Positions 7,641 through 16,473 of a DNA stretch of 64,000 nucleotides are shown piece by piece. Source of the DNA: Deinococcota bacterium (GTDB taxonomy: Bacteria > Deinococcota > Deinococci > Deinococcales > Trueperaceae). The notes below the pieces were generated by a model. It ran no database searches. It saw only the letters and a program-made list of their open reading frames with translations, and had not been told where the DNA came from. The translations under genes were made by a program, and so were the position numbers. Numbering within the stretch: position 1 is the stretch's first letter; each line of letters opens with the position of its first letter. The stretch is taken from contig CAUJFI010000018.1 of NCBI GenBank assembly GCA_963170125.1, positions 42,847 to 106,846 of the forward strand, written 5' to 3'.

Positions 7641-8960
7641 CTACGAGCGTTTGCGCAGGATGAAGTAGGTGGCCCACAGGACGTGGCTCTTGTCGCCGCC
7701 GGTGATGGCCTCCACCAATACACTGAAACTCAAGCGCAGGTAGTTGTAGGCCCTGGCCTCCAGGGTGAACGTGGAGTAGGTGCTGGGGCTGCTGGTCCAT
7801 TGTGCCGTCGACGCAACGCCCGCTTGGATCAGGCGCGTTGTGTCGTCCGGCAGTACGGACTTCAACGCCGTGTACACGTACCAGGTTTCTCCCGCAGGGA
7901 CGGTGAAGGAGCCCATGACGTTGTAGGTGATACCGACTTGGCCGCGTCGTTCGCCTGCGGTCATGCTGGTCATGGTGTAGGAGCCGTTGCCTTCGCCGAT
8001 CTCGACCAGCTCGAGAACGCCGCGGATGAACACGCCCGTGCCCTGGTCACCCCACAGCCCGTACTGCGTGCCGCTGGGCACCCCAGCCTTGCCCGTGATG
8101 TTCCCGAGGCGCAGGACTTCCGCCCCGCCGCTGGCCTTGACGCTTAGGGCGGCCTCGGGTCGTTCGGCGTTGGTGATGTCGATCTGACCGACAACAAGCT
8201 CGGCCGTACCAACGCCGCGCGCGGCCGTGCTGATCTGGTCGGTGTAGGGACTGAAGTTGCCGCGGTCGTCGAACGCGCGGACGCGCACAAACTGCCGAAC
8301 GGCGGTTGGTAGGCCCTCGATAGCGAAGCGAACGCCAGGCCCCCTCGCTGCGAGGGTGCTCACGTCCGGCATGAAGCCGTTGACCGGCGAGACGTGAACC
8401 TCGACCCCGATGGCGCGACTGTTCGCCCCCAGCGTGACCAGCACGGTCATGCCCGTGGGTGTAGGCACGAGCTGCACGGAGATGGGCGCGGGCAGACCGA
8501 GGGCGATGTCGCGCTTCTCCTCGGCCTCCTTGGCGTTGATGACATCCAGGAGGCTAGCAGGCGCGTCGCCCAGGGCGAGGGTGCTGCCGTCCTCGTCAGT
8601 GTCGATACCCACGATCTTGGCGGTGGTCGTGAAGCCGAGCTCGCCGTCGCTCACCCGCACGCGCTGCCCAAGCCTGAACGGCTCCGTGTGCCCAGCGACG
8701 CGCACGGTGAGCTGCTGAAACTTGGCCGGGTCACTAACCTCGGCCAGCCTGACTTGCGCCTTGGCTAGGAGGTCGGCAGTGTTCACGGCGTCCGGGAAGT
8801 CCTCGATGGCCTCGCGGGCACCGTACTTCGTGATGGCCGTCTCGTTGCGCAGCGTGACCTGCATGCGGTTGATGCCGGTACCGGGCCCCCGGGCGATGAG
8901 GATAGTGGCGAAGCCCTCGCTCGTATCCGTGAGCGTCACCAACTCGGCGATCAGGCTCAT
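7641..8960 (-). CDS. Tail-tip/minor tail protein with fibronectin-like segment
   Basis: A 439-aa protein. The N-terminal part (LGQRVRVSDGELGFTTTAKI plus DEDGSTLALGD) resembles the C-terminal hub region of siphovirus tail-associated proteins. The middle (about residues 160-250) reads like a fibronectin type III fold ending VRQFVRVRAFDDRGNFSPYT. It begins with an ATGA overlap with the 389-aa gene upstream and continues the usual order tape measure, Dit-like, tail hub, fibres. The exact role is inferred from order. Confidence 0.6.
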   Translation of the reverse strand: MSLIAELVTLTDTSEGFATILIARGPGTGINRMQVTLRNETAITKYGAREAIEDFPDAVNTADLLAKAQVRLAEVSDPAKFQQLTVRVAGHTEPFRLGQRVRVSDGELGFTTTAKIVGIDTDEDGSTLALGDAPASLLDVINAKEAEEKRDIALGLPAPISVQLVPTPTGMTVLVTLGANSRAIGVEVHVSPVNGFMPDVSTLAARGPGVRFAIEGLPTAVRQFVRVRAFDDRGNFSPYTDQISTAARGVGTAELVVGQIDITNAERPEAALSVKASGGAEVLRLGNITGKAGVPSGTQYGLWGDQGTGVFIRGVLELVEIGEGNGSYTMTSMTAGERRGQVGITYNVMGSFTVPAGETWYVYTALKSVLPDDTTRLIQAGVASTAQWTSSPSTYSTFTLEARAYNYLRLSFSVLVEAITGGDKSHVLWATYFILRKRS

Positions 8961-10126
8961 GTGGGTACCTCCACCGTGACGAACTCCCCACCGAACGACA
9001 CCGGTTCGCCTCCGTAGGTGAGCACCTCAATGGTGCTAGGTTCGTCAAGGGCGGCGCGGCCCTCGCTCGTCACGAGGTTCACGACGTTCACGAGGGACGG
9101 CCCGAACGCCTCAGCCGCGGATAGCTGCCCCTGCAGGACTTGGAAGTCGAGCTTGGCCTGCTCGCAAGCGTCCCGTATGACGTCGAAGGCGGTGGTGGCG
9201 TCAGCGTTGACCGCTTGCATGGTCACGCCGGTTGAGGCGGGGATGCTGCCGACAGTGACGAGGCCTGTGGTGCGGGCGACGACCTCTAGCGCGTAGAAGC
9301 GCGGGCTCGTGCCGCTCGTGCCGGTCTCGCCTTCCTCTTGACTGTCCTGGTCGTCGCTGTAGAGGTTGCAGCGCACCTCGAGGATGGAGTTCGTGGCGCC
9401 GCCGAGACTCAAACCTTGCTCGTCGGGCAGTACGCCGCGTTCGCCGGTGAGCGTCTGGGAGGGGTCGCCGTCGCTAGGCCACGTTACGTTGGGTAGCCAC
9501 GTGCCGCTGGTGCCGAAGCGGTACTGGATGGTGGTGTACACGAGGCCGTCCGCGGGGTAGTCCGAGGCCCATCGAATCCTGTCCCAACTCTTGAAGTTGG
9601 GGATGCTGGCGGCCGTGAAGCGGTAGTAGGCGTACCCGTTCCGCTCGTACTTGCCGTCCCCATCACGGGCCAGCCAGAGGGTACCGCCACCAGCGTCTAC
9701 CGCGGTGGTCTTGCTGGTGCCGGTCGTGTCCGCCCACTCGCTTGCGCTCTTGATGCGCGCCACGGCCCAACCGTCCAGGCAGGCGCGGATGACGTCCGCG
9801 GCGTCCATGCCGCTGAACACCGCCCCGTAAGCGGCCGGTAGGCGGGAGTCCTTGAGGAGGATCTCTTCCGTGTACGCGGTGAGGGTGATGATGCCGCCGC
9901 TGACATCGCGGAGCTCCAAGCGACCGGAGGCTTCGATCGTCGGGCCGCGCCACACCTCGAGGAGGTTGCCCCTGACCGCATGCTCGAGGCCAGGCGAGTC
10001 ACGGGGGACGCTGACACTGACCTCCGTGGCGGAGAGCGGGCGGCGGGTGTACCGGGCGTCGAACGCTCCAGGCAGCACGGCGAGCACGGCGCGGTCGCGG
10101 TCGAGGATGCGGGCGCTCAGTACCAT
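8957..10126 (-). CDS. Tail hub / minor tail protein (siphovirus Gp37/tail-endopeptidase-like)
   Basis: A 389-aa protein starting MVLSARILDRDRAVLAVLPG. The early segment, with a cysteine-containing DAADVIRACLDGWAVARI helix and later VIRDACEQAKLDFQVLQG, resembles hub proteins of siphovirus baseplates that follow the distal tail protein. The middle (about 120-260) is a jelly-roll-like insertion rich in Trp/Tyr/Asp that may bind carbohydrate. It overlaps the Dit-like gene by 10 bp. Identification is mostly by position and general pattern. Confidence 0.55.
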   Translation of the reverse strand: MVLSARILDRDRAVLAVLPGAFDARYTRRPLSATEVSVSVPRDSPGLEHAVRGNLLEVWRGPTIEASGRLELRDVSGGIITLTAYTEEILLKDSRLPAAYGAVFSGMDAADVIRACLDGWAVARIKSASEWADTTGTSKTTAVDAGGGTLWLARDGDGKYERNGYAYYRFTAASIPNFKSWDRIRWASDYPADGLVYTTIQYRFGTSGTWLPNVTWPSDGDPSQTLTGERGVLPDEQGLSLGGATNSILEVRCNLYSDDQDSQEEGETGTSGTSPRFYALEVVARTTGLVTVGSIPASTGVTMQAVNADATTAFDVIRDACEQAKLDFQVLQGQLSAAEAFGPSLVNVVNLVTSEGRAALDEPSTIEVLTYGGEPVSFGGEFVTVEVPT

Positions 10127-10857
10127 CGCGTCACCCAGTCCAGCGTGAGGCTGTACGACCCGGCTTGGCGAGATGCCCGCAGCTCGTTCACCCCCGGCGC
10201 TAGGTGGAAGCCGCCGACGAGGAAGGCGTTACCGGCCGCGTCATTCGCGGCGTTCCCGTTGTGAGCTGCCGTGTGCAACCCGCCGTCCATCACCCACGTG
10301 TTGCCGGTGGTGACGCTCAAGAGCAACTCAGCCTCCTGGCCCGTGGTTAGGTTCTCGACCTTGGGGCGGTTAGCGCTGGTAGCGGCGATCGTGAGGCGCA
10401 CCGGCGCGGGCGCGGTACCAGGGTTCAGGATGGCGAACGTGCTGGTGCCCGTGACGGAGCGCGGACCGTCGGTCACCTCGATGCCGGTCCATAGCGGGTC
10501 CGGAGCGACGAGCGGCACGCGGAAGCGCACTAGGCGCGCGATGCTCGTGTCAACATCCGAACTGCCCTCCGTGAAAGCGAGCAAGTGCCGGTCACCGGCA
10601 GCCGAGTAGACCTTGAGCGGCTGCGCATGCAGGAACTCAAGCAACTCGTCGAGTGCCGCCTGCGCCTCGACGAACGACGCACGCTTGAAGCTCCCGGCCA
10701 GGGTGGCATTGACGGGTTCGAGGCGCCGGCGAGTGAGCACCGTTCCGAGTCCGCCGTTCACGAGCGTGAGCGCTTGTGGGCGGTCGAAGCCGGTGATGAA
10801 CACGCCTCGCGGCAGCGGGTATGGCGTGCCGTTAGCGTTCTCGATGACCTGCGGCAC
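10117..10857 (-). CDS. Distal tail protein (Dit-like)
   Basis: A 246-aa protein directly after the tape measure gene. Siphovirus distal tail proteins of this size have an N-terminal ring-forming domain and a C-terminal galectin-like lobe. Here, FVEAQAALDELLEFLHAQP and a VRFRVPLVAPDPLWTG linker separate two beta-rich halves, which fits that plan. It would form the ring joining the tail tube to the tip. Confidence 0.6.
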   Translation of the reverse strand: MPQVIENANGTPYPLPRGVFITGFDRPQALTLVNGGLGTVLTRRRLEPVNATLAGSFKRASFVEAQAALDELLEFLHAQPLKVYSAAGDRHLLAFTEGSSDVDTSIARLVRFRVPLVAPDPLWTGIEVTDGPRSVTGTSTFAILNPGTAPAPVRLTIAATSANRPKVENLTTGQEAELLLSVTTGNTWVMDGGLHTAAHNGNAANDAAGNAFLVGGFHLAPGVNELRASRQAGSYSLTLDWVTRWY

Positions 10858-10860
10858 GGC

Positions 10861-13800
10861 TTACCGTCCCCTCTTGATGCGTTCGGCGACGCGTGAGAGT
10901 TCGTCGAACAGGCTGCGGGCGTCCTTCACGCTCGAGCCTTCGATGACGACCTTGTCGATGGTGATGTTCCCGCCCCCGTTGGTGGAGGCAGCGCTACTCC
11001 CCCAACTGCCCTTCGGCAGCCGGTCCTGGAGCAGCCCTCTGATTCCTTGGAGTTCGGTGAGCTGCGCCCCCAAGTGCCGGAGTGGCGCCAGGAGGTCGCT
11101 GAAGTGATCCCTGGCGGGGCCGGTGAGGTCGGTGATGCGAGCACCACCCGTGCGCGCCTTTTTCGTCTCCTCGTCCTCGAGCAGGCCGAGTTCCTTGAGT
11201 TGCTCCCGCGTGACACGGCCGGATTCGATGAGGCCCTGCTTGAGCGCCTCCCAGCGCTTACGTTCGGCGTCCGTCAGGTTGCCGTCTTCCCACGCCTCCT
11301 TCCAGAAGTCGACCATGGCCTTGATCTGCGCCTGCACCTCCGGGGAGAGGATGAACGCCTCGATGAGCTGGTCACGGATGAGGTTCTTGAAGCCCAGATC
11401 GGCGCTCTTGGCGTAATCGGCGGCGGCCAATGCGGTGGCCATGGTGTTGGCGAAGGTGCCGGCGAGGTTCACGGCTGCGTCGAACGCTTCCTCGTCCAGC
11501 TCGGCTTTCGTGGCGCCGAAGCTTCCGGCGATACCGCCTCGACTGACGCGACGCGTGTACTCGTGCGCGAACGCATCCAGCGTCTCACGCGCCAAGAGCG
11601 GCGTGCTCTTCACGGTCTCGTCGACTTGGTCCTGAATCTCCTGAAGACCATTGCCCAGGTCGCCCACCACGGCCGTGACCAGCTGGAAGGCCGCCGCCAC
11701 GACCTTGCCAAGGCCGGGGATGCCCGTGAGGGCGCCGATAGCTTCGCCGGCCACGCTGGCGATGCCACCGATGAGTTCCAGCACCTGCTTGCCGTCCAGG
11801 CCGCCATCCTCGGCGGCCGCGGCGATGCCCTCGATGGCGGTGGCGACGCCACTGATGACCAGGGCGGTGCCTTCGAGCTTGTCGTCCGTCTCCGCGATCT
11901 TGTGCAGGCCCTCGGCGACATCCGCAGAGGCGCGCGCGAACACACCACCGAGGCCAGGGACGACGCTTGAGAGAGTGCGCAGGTCACCCGCGAACTTCCG
12001 CAGGCCGCTATCCTCGATGCCCTTCATCTTGAGGAGACCGGCGATGAGGCGGTCCAGTGCGGCTGCGAGTTCTTCTGCGCCGTCGGCACTCATGTCCATG
12101 TCATCGCGGTAGTTCTGTAGGATCTCGATGTTCTGCTCAAGCGGCCCGGGCATCTCACCGAGCGCATCCCGAGCGAACGCCATGGCGCCCTCGAACGCCT
12201 GCAGGCGCTCCGCGGCGTTCTTCTCGTTCTCATCCGCCCCAGCCAAGGCATGCCCAAGGTTCCGGAAGTCCTCCGCGAGCAACTGCACTGTGGGGTTGGA
12301 GAAGTCGACCTTGCCTTCCTCCACGAGCTTCTCGATGGCACCTTGCATGAGACGGAGTTGCTCGCGGGGGAGGTCGTAGGCGTCGCCGAGCAGCGCGGCC
12401 TTCTGCGCAGCGAAGTCCATGGCGGCGGCCAGCTCGCCGCGCACCTTGTTCACGAACGCGGTCTGCTCCTTGTCAATCTGCGCGAACGGACTCGGCATGG
12501 CCAGCTGGCGCGCCTCGGGGAGTACGGCGTAGGGGGTGACTGCCAGTTGCCTAGCTTGGGGCAAAGCGGCGACGGGCGTGGCTCCAGGTAGCTTTCGAGG
12601 CGTGAAGGGGCGCTCCAACTCTACCTTCATGGCATCCCAATGCTCGGCTTCTTGCCTGAAACGCCTGCGGTCCTCCTCGCTGTTCGCTGTCCAATATCGC
12701 TCCCATGCGGCGGACGAGAGCCGTTCAACGTCCCGGATACTCAGGTCGAACTCAGCAACGAGCGCCTGTGCTACTGCCGGGGGGAGTCCCACGGAGTCCC
12801 GGACGACCGCAGACACCGCGGCCTCGGGGATAGGTCGGGCGTTGACGGATACTCCAGCCGTTGGGGTGACGCTGAGGTCTCTTCGGCTGAAGTTCTCCCA
12901 ATACTCGACTTCGGCGCGCTTCTGGGCAATCTGCTGGTCATAGCCGAGGATGTCCTCGGCGCTGGTTGCCTGCATGCGTTTCCGTTGCAGCTCTGTGATG
13001 TCGGCGTTCAGGTTGTTGAGGATGCCGATTACTTGCTCGGCTTGTTCCTCTACGACCGGCGGCGACGGCACACCGGGCACTCCATCCTCGTCCGCGTTGG
13101 GCTTGTCTCCGATCGGGTCGAGCGGCACGTTGACCTTCGCCCAGAGCTCATTGAGTTCCCTGGCCGCCTGGTCCACGTCGGCTTGCTCGGCTGATACGGC
13201 GGTCGTCACGTCGGTAACAGCCACGGTTAACGCTTCGAGGCGAGCGTTGTGCGCCTCGATCAGGTCATGGACCATGCTCGGCATCAGCGCCAGGTCGTCA
13301 ACGGAGGCGCCACCCGCCAGGCTTGCTATGCCCGTCGTGTTATTGAACCGCAGGGCCTTCACGACCTCCGACTCGCCCATGTTGAGAAGCTTCTCTGCTA
13401 ACGCGCGTTCCTCGCGTTCGGTGTCGAAGACCACCTCGCCGCTAGGGGTGACTGCCTTGCCGGTAGCGGTGAACGTCTGAGCGAGAGTCTGCGCTTCTGC
13501 CAGGCGCGCCTGGGCTTCCGTGAGTCGCTGCTGGGCCTGCACGATTTCCTGCGCGTACTTGAAGGCGCGAGCGATGCGCAACGCTTGCGCCGCACCCACG
13601 TCGCCGGTCTTCTCCAGGTCGTCGCGCAGGTCCTTGAAGACGGTGCGTACGTCGCCGTCGACCTTGTCAATGACCTCATCTAAGGCGCTCTTAAGGCTCT
13701 TGGAGTCACCGCCGGCCAAGGCGGCGCTCGCCTTCTCGAGGCTCTTGTCGAGGCTGTCGGGCTTGCCGCTGAACGCATACGCGAGGCCGGCAACAACGCC

Positions 13801-15045
13801 GACCCCGAGCACGATCCACCCGGCCGGTCCCATGGCGAGGAGACCGGCAGCACGCAAGGCAACGAACGCCGTCCGCAACTGACCGGCCACGCGCACTGCC
13901 TGACCGAGGCCAACCAGCAGCGGCCCCAGGGCAGCAGCGAAGAGACCCGTGTTGATGACGAGCTTCTGCGTGTCCTCATCCAAGTCCACGAACCACTGCA
14001 CGGCCTTGCGGGCGCGGTCAACGAGGCCGTCCAGCGTCGGAAGCAGCGCTTCACCGATCTGGTCGGTGACTTGCTCGAACTCCTTGCGCAACGCCATGAC
14101 TCGGCCTTGCGTGGTGTCCGTCTGGCTCTCCATCATCTTGAAGAACCGACCGCCCTCGTTGGTCATGGTGGCGAACGCCAGCTCGATGTCTGCAAAGCCG
14201 ACCTTGCCCTCGCTGACGAGGCCGCGGACCTGGTCCTCGGTGACGCCGAACTGCTTAGCGAGTTCCTGAATGATGGGAATCCCGCGGCCGCTCAACTGGT
14301 TGATGTCCTCCATGAACAAGCGGCCCTGGACCTTGGCCTTGCCGTAAATCTCGGCCAGTTCGTCAATGTTCATGTTCACGGCCGCCGAGATATCTCCGAG
14401 GCGCCCGAGGGTGGGAATGAGGTCTTGCGATTCCACGTTGAAGGCGGCTAGCAGCGTCGTGGCTTTCGTGAGGGATGGCCAACTGAAGGTCGTCTTCGTG
14501 TCGAACTCGTACAGCTCCTCGAACACCTGCTTGGCGTCGCCGGCGTCACCGATGAGGGTCTCTAGGCTCTTCTGGAAGACCTCCAACTGCATGGCGCTCT
14601 TCACGCCGGTGCCGCCGAGGATGGCCAGCGGCGCGGTGACGCCGGCGGACAGGATGCCGCCGAAGGTCGTGAGGCGCCCCCCGAGCTTATCGAACCGCGT
14701 CTCGTGCGACGCCAGCTCGCCGTTCACGCTGACGAGTTCACGCTTGACATTCGTCAACTGCTCGACGGTCTGGCGGTACTCGCCGCTGTTCTTGTCCTGA
14801 GCGTCGGCGACGCGCCTCAACTCGGCTTCTTGCTTCTTCAGCTCGTCGCGGTAATCAGATAGGGGCCGCAGCCCGGCTCGCGCTTCAGCTGCGACTCGGG
14901 AGAGGCCGGTCTCGAACGGCTTGAGGGCCTTCTCGCCTTCGCCGCCGGCCTTGCGGGCTTGGTCGATGATCTTGGCTAGCTCGGCCTTCAAGTTGCCGTC
15001 CTCGACGCGGAGGGCGATGAGGAGTTCCTCTAGGACTGTTGCCAT
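10861..15045 (-). CDS. Tail tape measure protein
   Basis: A 1394-aa protein, the longest in the window, as expected for a siphovirus length ruler. Residues about 1-125 are coiled coil. Residues about 150-340 carry the conserved tape-measure domain (for example FEELYEFDTKTTFSWPSL and INQLSGRGIPIIQELAKQFG). Two hydrophobic segments at about 365-425 could enter the host membrane. The central and C-terminal parts are alanine-rich helices with charged heptads. It begins ATGGCAACAGTC after a GGGAGG ribosome site. Such proteins set tail length and help pass DNA through the membrane. Confidence 0.93.
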   Translation of the reverse strand: MATVLEELLIALRVEDGNLKAELAKIIDQARKAGGEGEKALKPFETGLSRVAAEARAGLRPLSDYRDELKKQEAELRRVADAQDKNSGEYRQTVEQLTNVKRELVSVNGELASHETRFDKLGGRLTTFGGILSAGVTAPLAILGGTGVKSAMQLEVFQKSLETLIGDAGDAKQVFEELYEFDTKTTFSWPSLTKATTLLAAFNVESQDLIPTLGRLGDISAAVNMNIDELAEIYGKAKVQGRLFMEDINQLSGRGIPIIQELAKQFGVTEDQVRGLVSEGKVGFADIELAFATMTNEGGRFFKMMESQTDTTQGRVMALRKEFEQVTDQIGEALLPTLDGLVDRARKAVQWFVDLDEDTQKLVINTGLFAAALGPLLVGLGQAVRVAGQLRTAFVALRAAGLLAMGPAGWIVLGVGVVAGLAYAFSGKPDSLDKSLEKASAALAGGDSKSLKSALDEVIDKVDGDVRTVFKDLRDDLEKTGDVGAAQALRIARAFKYAQEIVQAQQRLTEAQARLAEAQTLAQTFTATGKAVTPSGEVVFDTEREERALAEKLLNMGESEVVKALRFNNTTGIASLAGGASVDDLALMPSMVHDLIEAHNARLEALTVAVTDVTTAVSAEQADVDQAARELNELWAKVNVPLDPIGDKPNADEDGVPGVPSPPVVEEQAEQVIGILNNLNADITELQRKRMQATSAEDILGYDQQIAQKRAEVEYWENFSRRDLSVTPTAGVSVNARPIPEAAVSAVVRDSVGLPPAVAQALVAEFDLSIRDVERLSSAAWERYWTANSEEDRRRFRQEAEHWDAMKVELERPFTPRKLPGATPVAALPQARQLAVTPYAVLPEARQLAMPSPFAQIDKEQTAFVNKVRGELAAAMDFAAQKAALLGDAYDLPREQLRLMQGAIEKLVEEGKVDFSNPTVQLLAEDFRNLGHALAGADENEKNAAERLQAFEGAMAFARDALGEMPGPLEQNIEILQNYRDDMDMSADGAEELAAALDRLIAGLLKMKGIEDSGLRKFAGDLRTLSSVVPGLGGVFARASADVAEGLHKIAETDDKLEGTALVISGVATAIEGIAAAAEDGGLDGKQVLELIGGIASVAGEAIGALTGIPGLGKVVAAAFQLVTAVVGDLGNGLQEIQDQVDETVKSTPLLARETLDAFAHEYTRRVSRGGIAGSFGATKAELDEEAFDAAVNLAGTFANTMATALAAADYAKSADLGFKNLIRDQLIEAFILSPEVQAQIKAMVDFWKEAWEDGNLTDAERKRWEALKQGLIESGRVTREQLKELGLLEDEETKKARTGGARITDLTGPARDHFSDLLAPLRHLGAQLTELQGIRGLLQDRLPKGSWGSSAASTNGGGNITIDKVVIEGSSVKDARSLFDELSRVAERIKRGR

Positions 15046-15088
15046 GGTCTGCCCTCCCTCGCGTGAGGTTCTCGTGAGACCGAGCGGC

Positions 15089-15094
15089 TATGCT
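15089..15094 (+). promoter_or_regulatory. -10 element of a leaderless promoter for the secreted cargo gene
   Basis: TATGCT lies 6 nt before the ATG at 15101 and no ribosome-binding site is present. This is the Deinococcus-type leaderless arrangement. A clear -35 is not visible. It would allow transcription of the cargo gene on the strand opposite to the phage late operon. Confidence 0.55.
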
Positions 15095-15100
15095 CGGCGC

Positions 15101-15502
15101 ATGAAGAGACTGATGGGGGTACTTCTCGTGGCGGTGGCCGGATCGTGCAGCCTCGCGCAGACGATGTTGGTTCCAGCTACGGCCCTGGAATTCGCCCTAG
15201 ATATTCCGTTGCCGCCCGACTCATACCGGGCGTTCTTGCCGTTCTGCGACGGTAGTGAGGACGCGCCGAGTCCATCCGACCGCTGCTACTACCTAGGTGC
15301 AAGCCTCGCCGACTCGCTCACCCTCACTAGCGGATGGTTTCGGGTCAACGGCTACACCCTGGCGTTGGAGGAACCGAGCAGCGACGGTAGCGTTACACAG
15401 GCATGGCGGCGGGACCGCGCAGACGGCACGCCGGAAACTCGCCTACGGTTGCTGTACACCCACGTGAACGGTGAAGTGCTGCTGATCGTCAAGGTGTTCT
15501 AA
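15101..15502 (+). CDS. Secreted accessory (moron-like) protein inside the tail operon, opposite strand
   Basis: A 133-aa protein with signal peptide MKRLMGVLLVAVAGSCSLAQ. The mature part has two cysteines (CDG and CYY), a WFRVNGYTLALEE segment and no recognised domain. It stands alone on the plus strand between the tape measure and tail chaperone genes, with its own -10 element. This is the classic position of a lysogenic-conversion gene expressed from the prophage. It overlaps the end of the chaperone extension by 4 bp on the other strand. A longer upstream frame overlaps the tape measure gene and is rejected as start. The function is unknown. Confidence 0.75.
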   Translation: MKRLMGVLLVAVAGSCSLAQTMLVPATALEFALDIPLPPDSYRAFLPFCDGSEDAPSPSDRCYYLGASLADSLTLTSGWFRVNGYTLALEEPSSDGSVTQAWRRDRADGTPETRLRLLYTHVNGEVLLIVKVF

Positions 15503-15939
15503 GCTTCGAATCCTGCGAGTGTGAGTTCGTCGAGCATGTCCTGACTGACGAGTCCAAGAGTTAGTGCGGCCCTGACGCTCGCGTCCACTGCGCGGTTCAT
15601 GAACACGCGCGGCTTACCTGCGTCCAGCTGCGCCCAGGTGGGGATGAATGCCTCGATGCCGCCCTCGTAACCACCCATGGTCTTGGCAATCATGAACGCC
15701 GTCTGCGCGTGCGGCCAGACGCGTTGGAACTCGATGCGGGAGCGTTCTCGCAGGAGGCTCCAGACGGTCCGAACACTCGTTCGAGCGAACACTTCTGGCG
15801 TGAATCCCGGGTAGGTGCTCAGGACGGTTGCTTGGATGGCGCCCCAGTCAACCGGCTCTCGATCCCCGCCACCGCTACCTTCGCTGCCATCAACATCCGT
15901 TCCCGCCTCGCCACCGTCGCCGTCAGGAACGCCTTCGTG
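15499..15939 (-). CDS. Tail assembly chaperone, frameshift extension (gpT-like part of gpG-T)
   Basis: In the -1 frame relative to the upstream chaperone, codons run unbroken from the slip site at 15939 to the stop at 15499, giving 146 residues. The part before the nominal GTG start at 15792 is a Gly/Asp/Glu-rich linker followed by PVDWGAIQATVLSTYPGFTP. This DWG...YPG motif is typical of the T extension of siphovirus tail chaperones. Ribosomes slipping at CCCTTTC would make a fusion of about 238 aa (92 + 146). As in lambda, the fusion would help wind tail tube subunits around the tape measure. The separate 97-aa frame from 15792 is probably not an independent gene. Confidence 0.8.
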   Translation of the reverse strand, partial: HEGVPDGDGGEAGTDVDGSEGSGGGDREPVDWGAIQATVLSTYPGFTPEVFARTSVRTVWSLLRERSRIEFQRVWPHAQTAFMIAKTMGGYEGGIEAFIPTWAQLDAGKPRVFMNRAVDASVRAALTLGLVSQDMLDELTLAGFEA

Positions 15940-16214
15940 AAAGGGGCCAGCAGGGTGTTCACGCCCTCCTCAAACGCCGTCATGTCGCCCAGCGGCTCAC
16001 TCAGCAGGGCATCGGCAGTGACCGCCTCGCCGAGCCGGTGCCGGATGAGGATGGCCAGCGCCTCAAGGTTCTGCCGTAAGCCGCTGGCGGGCGGGTTCAT
16101 GGTGAGGGCCTCGAGTTCGATGGTCTCACCGACCGTGCCGAAGTCGTAGACGGGGATGGTCCTGCCGAGGAGTTCAACGGTGCCCGTGGCGGGCAATTGA
16201 ACGGGGGTCTTCAC
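15819..16214 (-). CDS. Tail assembly chaperone (gpG-like, unshifted product)
   Basis: A 131-aa, mostly helical protein encoded just upstream of the tape measure region and downstream of the tail tube gene, the standard position for gpG. It contains a GLRQNLEALAILIRHRLGE helix and ends naturally at TGA 15819. Its last 39 codons overlap the frameshift extension. Its start overlaps the stop of the preceding 85-aa gene by 4 bp (ATGA). Confidence 0.8.
   Translation of the reverse strand: MKTPVQLPATGTVELLGRTIPVYDFGTVGETIELEALTMNPPASGLRQNLEALAILIRHRLGEAVTADALLSEPLGDMTAFEEGVNTLLAPFTKAFLTATVARRERMLMAAKVAVAGIESRLTGAPSKQPS
15939..15945 (-). promoter_or_regulatory. -1 programmed ribosomal frameshift site CCCTTTC
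   Basis: The minus-strand codons GCC CCT TTC (residues 90-92 of the chaperone) contain C CCT TTC, a canonical X XXY YYZ slippery heptamer. After slipping, reading continues CAC GAA GGC and stays open to 15499. This is the expected device linking gpG-like and gpG-T-like products. No downstream pseudoknot was checked. Confidence 0.75.
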
Positions 16215-16468
16215 GAAAGCACCTCCAGGGTGGTGTCAGGGTGAGCGCCGACCGCCAGGGCCGGCCAGGAGAACGTCACGGGTGTCTTGCTGCCGTCGCG
16301 ATCGACGAGCACGCCGCGCAGACGCCGCGCGCGCGTGGCGCGCGTAACGACGAGGAGGGGAACTCGTAGGCTCCCCTCCTCCAGCGTGACGGCGAACCCG
16401 AGGATGTCGGGCTTGCGGCTGCGTGGCCGCAGGCGACTGCCGCGCAACGTCACCGCCAAGATCAGCAT
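16211..16468 (-). CDS. Small phage protein between tail tube and tail chaperone genes
   Basis: An 85-aa basic protein starting at ATG 16468, five bases past the stop of the tail tube gene. The upstream in-frame extension overlaps the tail tube gene and is rejected. It reads MLILAVTLRGSRLRPRSRK and then a VTRATRARRLRGVLVDRDG segment. No family is recognised. Its end overlaps the chaperone start by 4 bp, so it belongs to the tail operon. Confidence 0.6.
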   Translation of the reverse strand: MLILAVTLRGSRLRPRSRKPDILGFAVTLEEGSLRVPLLVVTRATRARRLRGVLVDRDGSKTPVTFSWPALAVGAHPDTTLEVLS

Positions 16469-16473
16469 GGGCT

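Noticed and set aside
15499..15792. Independent 97-aa gene starting at GTG 15792
   Set aside because: The frame is open upstream through a slip site, and the missing part contains the conserved DWG...YPG segment, so it is better read as a frameshift extension.
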